Assembly (NCBI GenBank): GCA_964556755.1
Contig: CAZKXI010000015.1
Location: 10,794 to 74,793 of the forward strand
Direction: 5' to 3'
DNA length: 64,000 nucleotides
Origin: UBA4085 sp964556755
Lineage (GTDB): Bacteria; Acidobacteriota; Aminicenantia; Aminicenantales; UBA4085
In this document: one piece after another, positions 1-7,340 of the stretch
Layout: the number at the start of each line of letters is the position of its first letter
Position numbering within the stretch: the first letter of the stretch is position 1
Notes under the pieces: model-generated
The model's database searches: none
What the model was told of the DNA's origin: nothing
What the model saw: the letters and a program-made list of their open reading frames with translations, nothing else
Made by a program: the position numbers and the translations under genes

Positions 1-1006
1 CAAGGTCGTCGACATCCTCCCTCTCTCGGAGGACGGCGGCGACGGCTACATCGTCCGGACCCGCAAGACGACGGGCCTCCTGCGCCGCTCCCGCGGGCTG
101 ACCTTTAAAGCCAAGGAAGTCGTCCTGGCCGCCGGGACGCTGGGAACCAACCGCCTCCTTCTCGATCTGAAGCGCCGCGGCCGCCTGCCGCGATTGTCGC
201 CCCACCTCGGCCGCTTCACCCGGACCAACTCCGAGACGCTGCTCGGGGTCCGCTCGCTCGACCGGCAGGCCGACTTCAGCCGGGGCGTGGCCATCACCAG
301 CAGCGTCCACCCCGACGAAGTCACGCACATCGAGCCGGTCCGCTTCGGCCCGGGGCACGACGCCATGTCGCTTCTGGTCGCCGCTCTGACGGACGGAGGC
401 CGCCGCGTCCCGCGCGCCCTGCGCTGGATCGGCCGCGAGATCCTCCACCCCGTCAAGAACCTCAAGCTGCGCCGCCCCAAGAACTGGGCCCGCCAGACCA
501 TCATCCTGCTGGTCATGCAGACGCTCGAGAGCAGCTTCCGGCTCAAGCTGCGCCGGCCCTGGCCCTGGCCCTTCGGCCGGACCCTGGCGGCGGCCCGCGA
601 CGCCGGAGGCCGCGTGCCGACCTGGATCCCCCCGGGCAACGACTTCGGAAGGCGCCTGGCCCGGCGCATCCACGGCGTCGCGGGCAACGTCGTCTCCGAG
701 GTGGCCCTGAACATCCCCATCACGGCCCATATCCTGGGCGGGTGCACCTTCGGGCCGACGCCCGAGGAGGGCGTCATCGACGAGCGCAACCAGGTCCAGG
801 GATACCGGGGCCTGCGGATCTGCGACGGGTCCCAGATCCCCGAGAACCTGGGCGTCAATCCCTCGCTCTCGATCACGGCCTTCGCCGAACGAGCCATGTC
901 CTTCGTCCCGGCCCGCAAGCCCCTCCGGCCCCTGGCGGCCGAGAGGCGCTGGGGCCTGGACGGGCTGCTGGCGCGCGGCGAGGAATCCGCGCCCCGCTCC
1001 GGTTGA
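1..1006 (+). CDS. GMC-family oxidoreductase, C-terminal part (cut by left edge)
   Basis: The reading frame is open from the first bases of the window, so the N-terminal FAD-binding part lies outside. An early stretch reads EVVLAAGTLGTNRLLL, the usual GMC segment near the flavin. The C-terminus carries GGCTFG and then ICDGSQIPENLGVNPSLS, the conserved end of cholesterol-oxidase/choline-dehydrogenase-like enzymes that forms the flavin pocket and active-site face. Family members oxidise alcohols or sterol-like substrates using FAD; the substrate here cannot be told. The gene ends 34 nt before pyrK and seems unrelated to the pyrimidine genes. Confidence 0.85.
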   Translation, partial: KVVDILPLSEDGGDGYIVRTRKTTGLLRRSRGLTFKAKEVVLAAGTLGTNRLLLDLKRRGRLPRLSPHLGRFTRTNSETLLGVRSLDRQADFSRGVAITSSVHPDEVTHIEPVRFGPGHDAMSLLVAALTDGGRRVPRALRWIGREILHPVKNLKLRRPKNWARQTIILLVMQTLESSFRLKLRRPWPWPFGRTLAAARDAGGRVPTWIPPGNDFGRRLARRIHGVAGNVVSEVALNIPITAHILGGCTFGPTPEEGVIDERNQVQGYRGLRICDGSQIPENLGVNPSLSITAFAERAMSFVPARKPLRPLAAERRWGLDGLLARGEESAPRSG

Positions 1007-1031
1007 CCCCCTCTCCCCGTTCTGCTATTTT
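1003..1031 (+). promoter_or_regulatory. sigma-70 promoter of pyrK
   Basis: TTGACC (1003-1008), 17-bp spacer, TATTTT (1026-1031). The predicted start point, about 1038, is only 3 nt before the ATG at 1041, so the mRNA would be nearly leaderless. No Shine-Dalgarno sequence precedes pyrK. Confidence 0.6.
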
Positions 1032-1040
1032 GGGGCCGCC

Positions 1041-1838
1041 ATGCGCCACGATCCGCGCGCCCCGATCCTGAAGAATGCGAGCTGGGGCAATTTCCATCTC
1101 CTCCGCTTCGCCGCCCCGGAGATGGCCGCCGAGGCGGGGCCCGGCCAGTTCGTGATGATCCGGACCTCGCCCGGCGGCGATCCGCTGCTGCGGCGGCCCA
1201 TCAGCCTGCATGACGCGGGCCGCGGCTGGCTGGAGATCTTCTTCCGGACGGCCGGCCGGGGCACGGCCCTCCTGGCGGCCAAGGCCAAGGGCGACTTCCT
1301 GGACGTGCTCGGCCCTCTGGGCAAGGGCTTCCGCCTGCAAGGCGCCTGGAGAGGACGGGAGGCCTGGCTCGTCGGAGGGGGCCGGGGCATCGCGCCCCTC
1401 TTCTTCCTGGGCCGGCGGCTCGCGGCCCGGGGAGCCCGGGTCAAGGTCTTCTACGGCGGCAAGACGGCCGCCGAAATCCCCATCACGGACAAAATTGAAG
1501 CGGCGGGTCTGAATCCGGTCGTCTCCACGGACGACGGGAGCCTCGGCTTCAAGGGCTTCGTCACAATGCTCCTGGAGAAGGAGCTAGGCGCGTCGGCGGC
1601 GCCTCCGCAGGCCCTCTTCGTCTGCGGCCCGGACCCGATGATGGAGAAAGCCGCCGCCCTGGCCCTGGCCCGCGGCATCCCGGCCCAGATCTCGCTGGAG
1701 GCGATCATGGGCTGCGGCTTCGGGGCCTGCTGGGGCTGCGTCCACCGCATCCGCCGAGAGGGAAGCCAGGCCTGGCGCAAGATCTGCGAAGACGGCCCCG
1801 TCTTCGCGGCCGAAGAGATCGTCTGGAGCGGGAGCTGA
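1041..1838 (+). CDS. pyrK: dihydroorotate dehydrogenase B, electron-transfer subunit
   Basis: PyrK is the flavin/iron-sulfur subunit that passes electrons from dihydroorotate oxidation in PyrD to NAD+. The 265-residue protein has the ferredoxin-reductase layout: an FAD barrel with RRPISLHD (about 52-59), a nucleotide-binding part with VGGGRGIAPLFFL (about 111-123), and CGPDPMM (about 195-201). It ends with cysteine ligands for a [2Fe-2S] cluster in MGCGFGACWGC and a later Cys in CEDGPVF. The ATG at 1041 gives the expected N-terminus and sits 3 nt after a predicted transcription start. The stop is separated from the pyrD ATG by one base, so the two are co-transcribed and probably translationally coupled. 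Confidence 0.93.
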   Translation: MRHDPRAPILKNASWGNFHLLRFAAPEMAAEAGPGQFVMIRTSPGGDPLLRRPISLHDAGRGWLEIFFRTAGRGTALLAAKAKGDFLDVLGPLGKGFRLQGAWRGREAWLVGGGRGIAPLFFLGRRLAARGARVKVFYGGKTAAEIPITDKIEAAGLNPVVSTDDGSLGFKGFVTMLLEKELGASAAPPQALFVCGPDPMMEKAAALALARGIPAQISLEAIMGCGFGACWGCVHRIRREGSQAWRKICEDGPVFAAEEIVWSGS

Positions 1839-1839
1839 C

Positions 1840-2757
1840 ATGGCCGATCTCTCGACGGACCTCGGCTTCCTCAAGCTCCGCAACCCTGTACTGACGGCCA
1901 GCGGGACCTTCGGCTACGGCCTGGAGTTCGCGCCTTTCCTGGACCTGGCCGCCCTGGGCGGGATCGTGGTCAAAGGCCTCTATTACGGCCCCCGGGAAGG
2001 CAATCCCCCGCCCCGCCTGGTCGAGACCGCCTCGGGCTTGATCAACGCCATCGGCCTGCAGGGCGTCGGCGTCGAGCATTTCGCCGCCGAAGTCCTGCCC
2101 GAGCTCGCCCGACGCGGCGCCGTCGTCGTGGTCAACGTCTGCGGCGCCTCCGACGACGAGTACCTGAGGGTCATCGACTTCCTCAACAAGCGGGAAGGGA
2201 TCGCCGCCTACGAGCTGAACATCTCCTGCCCCAACGTCAAGCAGAACGGGGCCTGCCCGGCCATGGACGCCCGGGCCACCCAATCCATCGTCTACGAGGC
2301 CAAGGAGAGAAGCCGCCGTCCGCTCATCGCCAAGCTCTCGCCCAACGTCACCGACGTGGCCTCCATCGCCCGGGCGGCCGAGGACGGCGGCGCCGACGCC
2401 GTCTCGCTCATCAATACCCTGCTGGCCATGGCCGTCGACCTGGAGACCCGCCGCCCCAAGCTGGGCAACGTCTTCGGCGGCTTGAGCGGGCCGGCGATCA
2501 AGCCGGTCGCCCTGCGCATGACCTACCAGGCGGCCAAGGCCGTACGCATCCCGGTGATCGGCATGGGCGGCATCATGACCGGGGAGGACGCCCTGGAGTT
2601 TCTCCTGGTCGGGGCCAAGGCCGTCCAGGTCGGCACGGCGAGCTTCGTCGATCCGGCCGCGGCCCTGCGCATCGCCGCCGAGATGGGCGCCTGGTGCGAC
2701 GCCCACGGCCTGGCTCGGGCCTCCGACATCGTCGGCGCCCTCGAGACCGGGCGCTAG
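1840..2757 (+). CDS. pyrD: dihydroorotate dehydrogenase B, catalytic subunit
   Basis: This flavoprotein converts dihydroorotate to orotate in de novo pyrimidine synthesis. The 305-residue sequence is a class 1B enzyme: it carries ELNISCPNVK, whose cysteine is the class 1B catalytic base, and it sits next to pyrK. Other landmarks are LTASGTFGYG near the N-terminus, VKGLYYGPREGNPPPR, INTLLAMAVD, and the FMN phosphate-binding end VIGMGGIMTGEDALEFLLVGA. Length and motifs are normal. The NAD-linked class 1B form does not need quinones, so it works without oxygen. Confidence 0.95.
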   Translation: MADLSTDLGFLKLRNPVLTASGTFGYGLEFAPFLDLAALGGIVVKGLYYGPREGNPPPRLVETASGLINAIGLQGVGVEHFAAEVLPELARRGAVVVVNVCGASDDEYLRVIDFLNKREGIAAYELNISCPNVKQNGACPAMDARATQSIVYEAKERSRRPLIAKLSPNVTDVASIARAAEDGGADAVSLINTLLAMAVDLETRRPKLGNVFGGLSGPAIKPVALRMTYQAAKAVRIPVIGMGGIMTGEDALEFLLVGAKAVQVGTASFVDPAAALRIAAEMGAWCDAHGLARASDIVGALETGR

Positions 2758-2776
2758 CGTCTCTTCCGCCCGCCGA

Positions 2777-2805
2777 TTGAGAAAGCTCCCCCGAATCCCT
2801 ATAAT
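2777..2805 (+). promoter_or_regulatory. sigma-70 promoter of pyrF
   Basis: TTGAGA (2777-2782), 17-bp spacer, TATAAT (2800-2805). The predicted start, near 2812, leaves a leader of about 29 nt that contains GGAGGA before the pyrF ATG. pyrF therefore has its own promoter in addition to any read-through from pyrKD. Confidence 0.65.
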
Positions 2806-2840
2806 GGCGGCGTTATCGCCGCACGCCCCGGAGGACGACC

Positions 2841-3560
2841 ATGACCCAAGCCATTTCCCCCGCCCGCCGCATCATCACCGCCCTGGACGTCGAGACCAAG
2901 GCCCAAGCCCTGGACTTGGTCCGGACGCTGGACCAGGCCTCGCTGTTCAAGGTGGGATTGGAGCTGTTCACGGCCGAAGGGCCCTCGCTCCTGCAGGAGA
3001 TCAAGGCCCTGGGCAAAGAGGTCTTCCTCGACCTCAAGCTCCACGACATCCCCAACACCGTCGGCGAGGCGGCCCGCATCGGCGTCCGCCACGGCGCCCG
3101 GATGATGACCATCCATACGTCCGGCGGCGGAGAGATGATGGCCCGGGCCGCGGCCACGGCCTCCGAGGAAGCCGCCAAGCGGGGGACGGAAAGGCCCATC
3201 CTCTTGGGCGTGACGATTCTGACCAGCCTGAAGAGCGAAGATCTGGCGTCCATCGGCATGGCGCCGGACGCGTCCGGCCAGGTCCTGCGCCTGGCCGCCC
3301 TGGCCAAGGCTTCCGGCATGACCGGCGTGGTCTGCTCGGCCCAGGAGATCGAGATCGTGCGGCGCGAGGTGGGACCGGGATTCCTGATTGTAACGCCGGG
3401 CATCCGCCCGGCCTGGGCGGCGGCCCAGGACCAGAAGCGGATCATGACCCCGGCTTTGGCGGTGGAGAAGGGGTCGGACTACCTCGTCGTGGGGAGGCCG
3501 ATCACCCGGGCGGCCTCCCCCGCCGAGGCCTTCGCCAAGATCGTCGCCGAGCTGTCCTAG
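2841..3560 (+). CDS. pyrF: orotidine 5'-phosphate decarboxylase
   Basis: PyrF decarboxylates OMP to UMP, the last step of UMP synthesis. The 239-residue TIM barrel has the bacterial OMPDC signatures: an N-terminal ALDVETKAQALDLV with the first ligand Asp, the catalytic charge network in FLDLKLHDIPNT (Lys-Asp pair), VTILTSL, IVTPGIRP, and the phosphate-binding VVGRPITRA near the end. GGAGGA lies just before the ATG. It follows pyrD by 83 nt, completing a pyrK-pyrD-pyrF set. Confidence 0.95.
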   Translation: MTQAISPARRIITALDVETKAQALDLVRTLDQASLFKVGLELFTAEGPSLLQEIKALGKEVFLDLKLHDIPNTVGEAARIGVRHGARMMTIHTSGGGEMMARAAATASEEAAKRGTERPILLGVTILTSLKSEDLASIGMAPDASGQVLRLAALAKASGMTGVVCSAQEIEIVRREVGPGFLIVTPGIRPAWAAAQDQKRIMTPALAVEKGSDYLVVGRPITRAASPAEAFAKIVAELS

Positions 3561-3592
3561 CCGGCGGCGAAGCGGCGGCCGTCAGAAGCGCG

Positions 3593-4186
3593 TCAGAAGC
3601 GGGCCACGGAGCCGACGGCGAAGATCGCTCCCAGGATCAGCCCGACGACGAGCATCAGCACCACAACCACGACCATGCAGACGACCATGTAGCTGACGAT
3701 CTTGTCTTTGGGCGTGTCCATCAGCGGGTTGTTGAACCCGAGGTAGAGGACATAGAGCCCGTAGAGCCCGGCGATGCCGGCCAGGACGCCCAGGGACGGG
3801 ATGATGTAGAAGATCCCGGCCACGAAGGGGATGGTCATGCTGTAGACGGCCAGCTGCATGGCCTTCTGCAGATTGGGCTTGGTCCCGAAGTTCGGGGCCA
3901 GCAGATTGATGACGAATCCGAACCCGTAGACGCTGGCCAGGGTGAAGACGTAGTACAGGACGGCCCGCAGCAGGGAGCTGCCCAGGGGGTAGCGGACGTT
4001 GCCGAGGAAGGGGACGCGGATCCCGATCAGGCCGTAGCCGATGAACTGGGCGATGGCCGGGATGGCCGCCAGAATCGCCGCATAGCCCAGGATCAGGGTC
4101 ATGGGGGGAGTCGACTCGCCCTTGATCTTGACCCACTCGTCCTTGGGCTTGATGATCAGATTCTGCACGCGGGGAATGAGGTCCAT
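3593..4186 (-). CDS. Yip1-family integral membrane protein
   Basis: A 197-residue protein with a short cytoplasmic start (DLIPRVQNLIIKPKDEWVKI, typical of bacterial Yip1-domain proteins) followed by about five hydrophobic helices, ending in a very hydrophobic Val/Met-rich helix near residues 168-190. The molecular role of bacterial Yip1 proteins is not known. It converges with pyrF across a 32-nt gap. AAGGAGG lies before the ATG and a consensus promoter lies upstream. Confidence 0.8.
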   Translation of the reverse strand: MDLIPRVQNLIIKPKDEWVKIKGESTPPMTLILGYAAILAAIPAIAQFIGYGLIGIRVPFLGNVRYPLGSSLLRAVLYYVFTLASVYGFGFVINLLAPNFGTKPNLQKAMQLAVYSMTIPFVAGIFYIIPSLGVLAGIAGLYGLYVLYLGFNNPLMDTPKDKIVSYMVVCMVVVVVLMLVVGLILGAIFAVGSVARF

Positions 4187-4210
4187 GGGTTCCTCCTTTC
4201 AGTCGCCCTC

Positions 4211-4239
4211 AATCTAGCCTAATCGCCTGGGGCTGTCAA
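4211..4239 (-). promoter_or_regulatory. sigma-70 promoter of the Yip1-family gene
   Basis: On the minus strand, TTGACA (4239-4234), 17-bp spacer, TAGATT (4216-4211), about 25 nt upstream of the ATG at 4186. Confidence 0.6.
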
Positions 4240-4275
4240 TCGAGGAATCGGGGGCTTCGGATCGGAGAAGGAAGA

Positions 4276-4351
4276 TGGAGGCGCGGGCCGGACTCGAACC
4301 GGCGAATCGAGGTTTTGCAGACCTCTCCCTTAGCCACTTGGGTACCGCGCC
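4276..4351 (-). tRNA. tRNA-Cys (anticodon GCA)
   Basis: On the minus strand the sequence folds as a full cloverleaf: acceptor GGCGCGG/CCGCGCC, anticodon loop CTGCAAA with GCA at the anticodon, T arm with GGTTCGAGTCC, discriminator U, and an encoded CCA end. It lies 37 nt downstream of tRNA-Gly on the same strand, so both probably come from one transcript. Confidence 0.95.
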
Positions 4352-4388
4352 CTCGCTGGACGCCGTGCGGCGGCCGCGGAAGGGGGGA

Positions 4389-4463
4389 TGGAGCGGGCGA
4401 TGGGACTTGAACCCACGACCTTCTGCATGGCAAGCAGACGTTCTACCACTGAACTACGCCCGC
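4389..4463 (-). tRNA. tRNA-Gly (anticodon GCC)
   Basis: Minus-strand cloverleaf with acceptor GCGGGCG/CGCCCGC, D arm TAGTTCAGTGGTAGA, anticodon loop TTGCCAT (GCC), T arm GGGTTCAAGTCCC and encoded CCA. It is the first tRNA of a Gly-Cys unit. Confidence 0.95.
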
Positions 4464-4507
4464 GTCCAGGCGCGCCGCCGGAGCGACCGCCCCGGAAGCA
4501 CTGCGTT

Positions 4508-4536
4508 AAACTAGCAAAAACCCCCTGGGGTGTCAA
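4508..4536 (-). promoter_or_regulatory. sigma-70 promoter of the tRNA-Gly/tRNA-Cys unit
   Basis: On the minus strand, TTGACA (4536-4531), 17-bp spacer, TAGTTT (4513-4508). The predicted start, near 4501, is about 38 nt ahead of tRNA-Gly. The -35 box overlaps the stop codon of the upstream exported-protein gene. Confidence 0.65.
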
Positions 4537-5336
4537 TCCCCGCGGGCGTCCTTGGCCTGGACGAGGTCGCCCAAACGCAGCGCGTCGCGGGCCGAAAGGA
4601 CCTTGATGGTGGCCGTATCCAGCCCGGCGTCGATGACGACGGCGCTGGCCACGGCCCGGGGGGGATGGTCTCCTTCGGGCTTGGCGAAGACGGTCAGCTG
4701 CCGGCCGACCTGCAGCCCCTGTCCGCCTCCGATGTCGATCAGGATCCAGTCGCCGGGCCCGGCCTGGGTCAGCCCGTCGCGGAAGAAGGACAGCCGGCCC
4801 GTCACCGCCTCGCCGCCCTGAAAGGGGACGTCGTAGCCCTGGTCGCGGCCCATGATGGGAGACTTGTCATCCCAAGGCAGCAGGAGGCAGCCGGCCCGGA
4901 TCGTGCCGCAAGCCTTCTCGATCCGCCCCAGGAATCTCGGCCCGTCGACGCGGACGACCCGCAGGCGGCCGCGGCGGAAGGCGATCGGTCCGGGGATCTT
5001 CCCGGGCTTGGCGCCGGGAGTCGGCTCGATCCGCTCGATCACGGCGAAGGCCTGGCCGGGACGGACGTCCTCGCCGGCTTCGCTTCGGGCCCAGACCATC
5101 CGGCCTTCCCCGATCAGGGTCAAGCCGTCGGCGGATTCGGCCGACTCGATGCGGGCCGGAACGGCGCTTTCCAGGACGAAGAAGGAGCAGAGGAGATCGG
5201 AGTCGGAGACGAGGGCCAGCGGCCTCTGGCCGATCCCCGCCTTCTCGACCCGGTCCCCGCCCCGGGCCGCCGCGCCGGCCGCAAGGCCGGCCAGGAGCAC
5301 GATGATGAGAGCGCACGAGCCCGCTTTCCTGGTCAT
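4533..5336 (-). CDS. exported protein of unknown function
   Basis: A 267-residue protein beginning with a signal peptide (MTRKAGSCALIIVLLAGLAAGAAA). I do not recognise the mature part; it looks like beta-rich repeats with phrases such as GLQVGRQLTVF, AVASAVVIDAGLDTATIKVL and DALRLGDLVQAK, the kind of small barrel units that bind surface glycans or other envelope parts. I chose the ATG at 5336 because GAGGTG lies just upstream. The earlier in-frame ATG at 5357 overlaps a TAGAAT box and has no ribosome site. Confidence 0.6.
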   Translation of the reverse strand: MTRKAGSCALIIVLLAGLAAGAAARGGDRVEKAGIGQRPLALVSDSDLLCSFFVLESAVPARIESAESADGLTLIGEGRMVWARSEAGEDVRPGQAFAVIERIEPTPGAKPGKIPGPIAFRRGRLRVVRVDGPRFLGRIEKACGTIRAGCLLLPWDDKSPIMGRDQGYDVPFQGGEAVTGRLSFFRDGLTQAGPGDWILIDIGGGQGLQVGRQLTVFAKPEGDHPPRAVASAVVIDAGLDTATIKVLSARDALRLGDLVQAKDARGD

Positions 5337-5410
5337 GACGCACCTCGCTTCCGGCATTCTAACACATTGCCGGCAGACGGCGCCACGAACCCGAAAGAGT
5401 CCCTCATGCC

Positions 5411-5439
5411 TTGACTTTCTTCATTCTCGGCTTTAACAT
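5411..5439 (+). promoter_or_regulatory. sigma-70 promoter of the HU gene
   Basis: TTGACT (5411-5416), 17-bp spacer, TAACAT (5434-5439). The predicted start, near 5446, gives a leader of about 50 nt ending in the strong ribosome site AAGGAGGGTGGT before the ATG at 5497. Confidence 0.6.
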
Positions 5440-5496
5440 TTGGATAATCGTCGTCATCTCAGCAAGAGAAGAGACCGGATCGGCAAGGAGGGTGGT

Positions 5497-5766
5497 ATGG
5501 GAAAGAAAGACTTCACTTCGAGCATGGCCCGCGCCGCGGGAATCACGCATCTTCAGGCCCAGAAGGCCTATGCGGCCCTGCTCGGCTCGGTCAAGGAATC
5601 GCTCCGGACCGGCCGCAAGGTCAACCTGTCCGGGTTCGGCAGCTTCGAGATCAAGGTCCGCGAAGCCCGCCAGGGCCGCAATCCCAAGACGGGCGACTCC
5701 ATCTCCATCCCGCGCAAGAAGCGGATCAAGTTCACGCCCAGCCGGCTGTTCAAGTCCAATCTCTAG
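5497..5766 (+). CDS. HU/IHF-family DNA-binding protein
   Basis: An 89-residue nucleoid protein that bends DNA as a dimer. It has the usual fold order: two N-terminal helices (KKDFTSSMARAAGITHLQAQ), the central GRKVNLSGFGSFEIK strand turn, and the DNA-clasping arm ARQGRNPKTGDSISIP, followed by the basic C-terminus. The start is set by a near-perfect Shine-Dalgarno (AAGGAGGGTGGT, 5485-5496); a longer frame beginning with TTG at 5440 has none. It could bend DNA at the sigma-54 promoters further along, but that is only an inference. Confidence 0.92.
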   Translation: MGKKDFTSSMARAAGITHLQAQKAYAALLGSVKESLRTGRKVNLSGFGSFEIKVREARQGRNPKTGDSISIPRKKRIKFTPSRLFKSNL

Positions 5767-5803
5767 TCCGGTCCGGGCGGACGGCGGGGCCCGGATCGTC
5801 CCA

Positions 5804-5832
5804 TGGACAAACCGACCCCTCTCCTCTAGAAT
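5804..5832 (+). promoter_or_regulatory. sigma-70 promoter of ddl
   Basis: TGGACA (5804-5809), 17-bp spacer, TAGAAT (5827-5832), then nine bases GGGACCGCC and the ATG. The predicted start, 5839, leaves a 3-nt leader; spacing and the nine bases closely match pyrK. Confidence 0.55.
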
Positions 5833-5841
5833 GGGACCGCC

Positions 5842-6903
5842 ATGCCCGCCAAGAAAACCATCGCCCTCCTCTTCGGCGGCCGTTCGGCCGAGCACGATGT
5901 CTCCATCGAATCGGCCTCGGCCGTCTTCGACCAGCTGGACCGGTCCCGCTACGACGTCGTCTGCATCTACATCGCCCGGGACGGCCGCTGGAAGCCGGCC
6001 GCCTCGCCTCGTACGCCTCTATCCCGGCTCCGCCGCGGCCCGTTCCACCCGTTCCTGCCCTGGCAGAGCGGGTCGGTCGGGGCCCCGCTGCGGGCCGACC
6101 TCTATTTCCCCGTCCTGCACGGCCCCTACGGCGAGGACGGCACCATCCAGGGCCTCCTGGAGCTGGCCGACGTCCCCTACGTCGGCCCGGGCGTGCTGGC
6201 CTCGGCGGCCGGCATGGACAAGGACGTGATGAAGCAGCTCTTCCAGGCCCGCGGCCTGCTCGTGGCGCCCTGGATCGTGGTCCGGGAGCCCGAGTGGCGC
6301 CGCGACCGGGCCGCCGTCCTGCGGCGCGTCAGGGCCCTGTTCAAGCCGCCCTATTTCGTCAAGCCGGCCAACCTGGGCTCCAGCGTGGGGATCTCCAAGG
6401 TCCGCCGCCACGCCGAGGCCGAAGCCGCTCTCGGCCTGGCCCTGCGCTACGACCGCAAGATCCTGGTCGAGAGGGGCATCGACGGCCGGGAGATCGAGTG
6501 CGCCGTGCTGGGCAACGACGAGCCCGCCGCGTCCCTCCCCGGCGAGGTCTTCCCGGCCAACGACTTCTACGACTACAAGGACAAGTACATCGACGGCAAG
6601 ACCCGCTTCGGCATCCCGGCCGATCTTCCCGCCGACGTCGCCGCCGAGGTCCGCCGCCAGGCCGTGATCGCCTTCCAAGCCTGCGGCGCCGAAGGCTTGT
6701 CGCGGGTCGACTTCTTCCTGGAGAGGCGGAGCGGCGCCCTCTACGCCAACGAGATCAACACCCTGCCCGGCTTCACCGCCATCAGCATGTATCCCAAGCT
6801 CTGGGGCGTCACCGGCCTCCCCTACGCCAAGCTGCTGGACCGGCTGATCCGGCTGGGATTCGAGCGCCACCGGAGAAAGAGGCGCCGCACGGTCCGGTCA
6901 TGA
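5842..6903 (+). CDS. ddl: D-alanine--D-alanine ligase
   Basis: Ddl joins two D-alanines using ATP to supply the dipeptide end of peptidoglycan precursors. The 353-residue ATP-grasp protein has the N-terminal LLFGGRSAEHDVS, substrate loop HGPYGEDGTIQG, ATP-grasp VKPANLGSSVGISKV, the omega-loop tyrosine in FYDYKDKY, and metal-binding NEINTLPGFT. The Tyr rather than Phe in the omega-loop region indicates D-Ala-D-Ala rather than D-Ala-D-Lac specificity. The end overlaps ruvX by 4 nt (ATGA), starting a ddl-ruvX-mltG operon. Confidence 0.95.
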   Translation: MPAKKTIALLFGGRSAEHDVSIESASAVFDQLDRSRYDVVCIYIARDGRWKPAASPRTPLSRLRRGPFHPFLPWQSGSVGAPLRADLYFPVLHGPYGEDGTIQGLLELADVPYVGPGVLASAAGMDKDVMKQLFQARGLLVAPWIVVREPEWRRDRAAVLRRVRALFKPPYFVKPANLGSSVGISKVRRHAEAEAALGLALRYDRKILVERGIDGREIECAVLGNDEPAASLPGEVFPANDFYDYKDKYIDGKTRFGIPADLPADVAAEVRRQAVIAFQACGAEGLSRVDFFLERRSGALYANEINTLPGFTAISMYPKLWGVTGLPYAKLLDRLIRLGFERHRRKRRRTVRS

Positions 6904-7340
6904 GGATCCTCGGCGTCGACTACGGCGACCGCCATATCGGGCTGGCCCTCAGCGACGCGCTGGGCCTGATCGCCCAGCCCCTCGACACCATCCAGCTCGA
7001 AGGGAGCGACGCCGCCCGAAAGGCGGCGGTCCGCGAGATCGTCGCCGGCCACGACATCGGCCTGATCGTCGTCGGCATGCCGCTGCGCATGGACGGCAGC
7101 GAAGGGTCGCGGGCCGAGAAGACCCGGGCCTTCGCCGCTTGGCTGGAGAAGGCCGCCGGGGTGCCGGTCCGATTCTGGGACGAGCGCCTCTCGACCCACC
7201 AGGCCCTGCGCTCGGTGCAGGAGCAGAAGGTCCGGATCAAGTCCAAGCGGACCGTGGTCAACCAGATCGCGGCCGTCATCATCCTGCAGGGATACCTGGA
7301 GAGCAAGCGCGACGATGAGACTCTGGCTCCGTCCGATTAA
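6900..7340 (+). CDS. ruvX: Holliday-junction resolvase-like protein RuvX (YqgF)
   Basis: A 146-residue RNase H-fold protein. It has the family start MRILGVDYGDRHIGLALSD with the catalytic Asp, the central IVVGMPLRMDGSEG, the WDERLSTHQA segment with the acidic active-site pair, and a C-terminal KSKRTVVNQIAAVIILQGYL in which the final Asp of the usual VDQIAA is Asn. YqgF proteins act in 16S rRNA 5' maturation and possibly in junction resolution. The ATG overlaps the ddl stop (ATGA) and the end overlaps mltG by 26 nt, so translation is coupled. Confidence 0.92.
   Translation: MRILGVDYGDRHIGLALSDALGLIAQPLDTIQLEGSDAARKAAVREIVAGHDIGLIVVGMPLRMDGSEGSRAEKTRAFAAWLEKAAGVPVRFWDERLSTHQALRSVQEQKVRIKSKRTVVNQIAAVIILQGYLESKRDDETLAPSD

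Noticed and set aside
4236..4606. Several short frames over the tRNA genes
   Set aside because: They translate tRNA sequence on either strand and are not genes.
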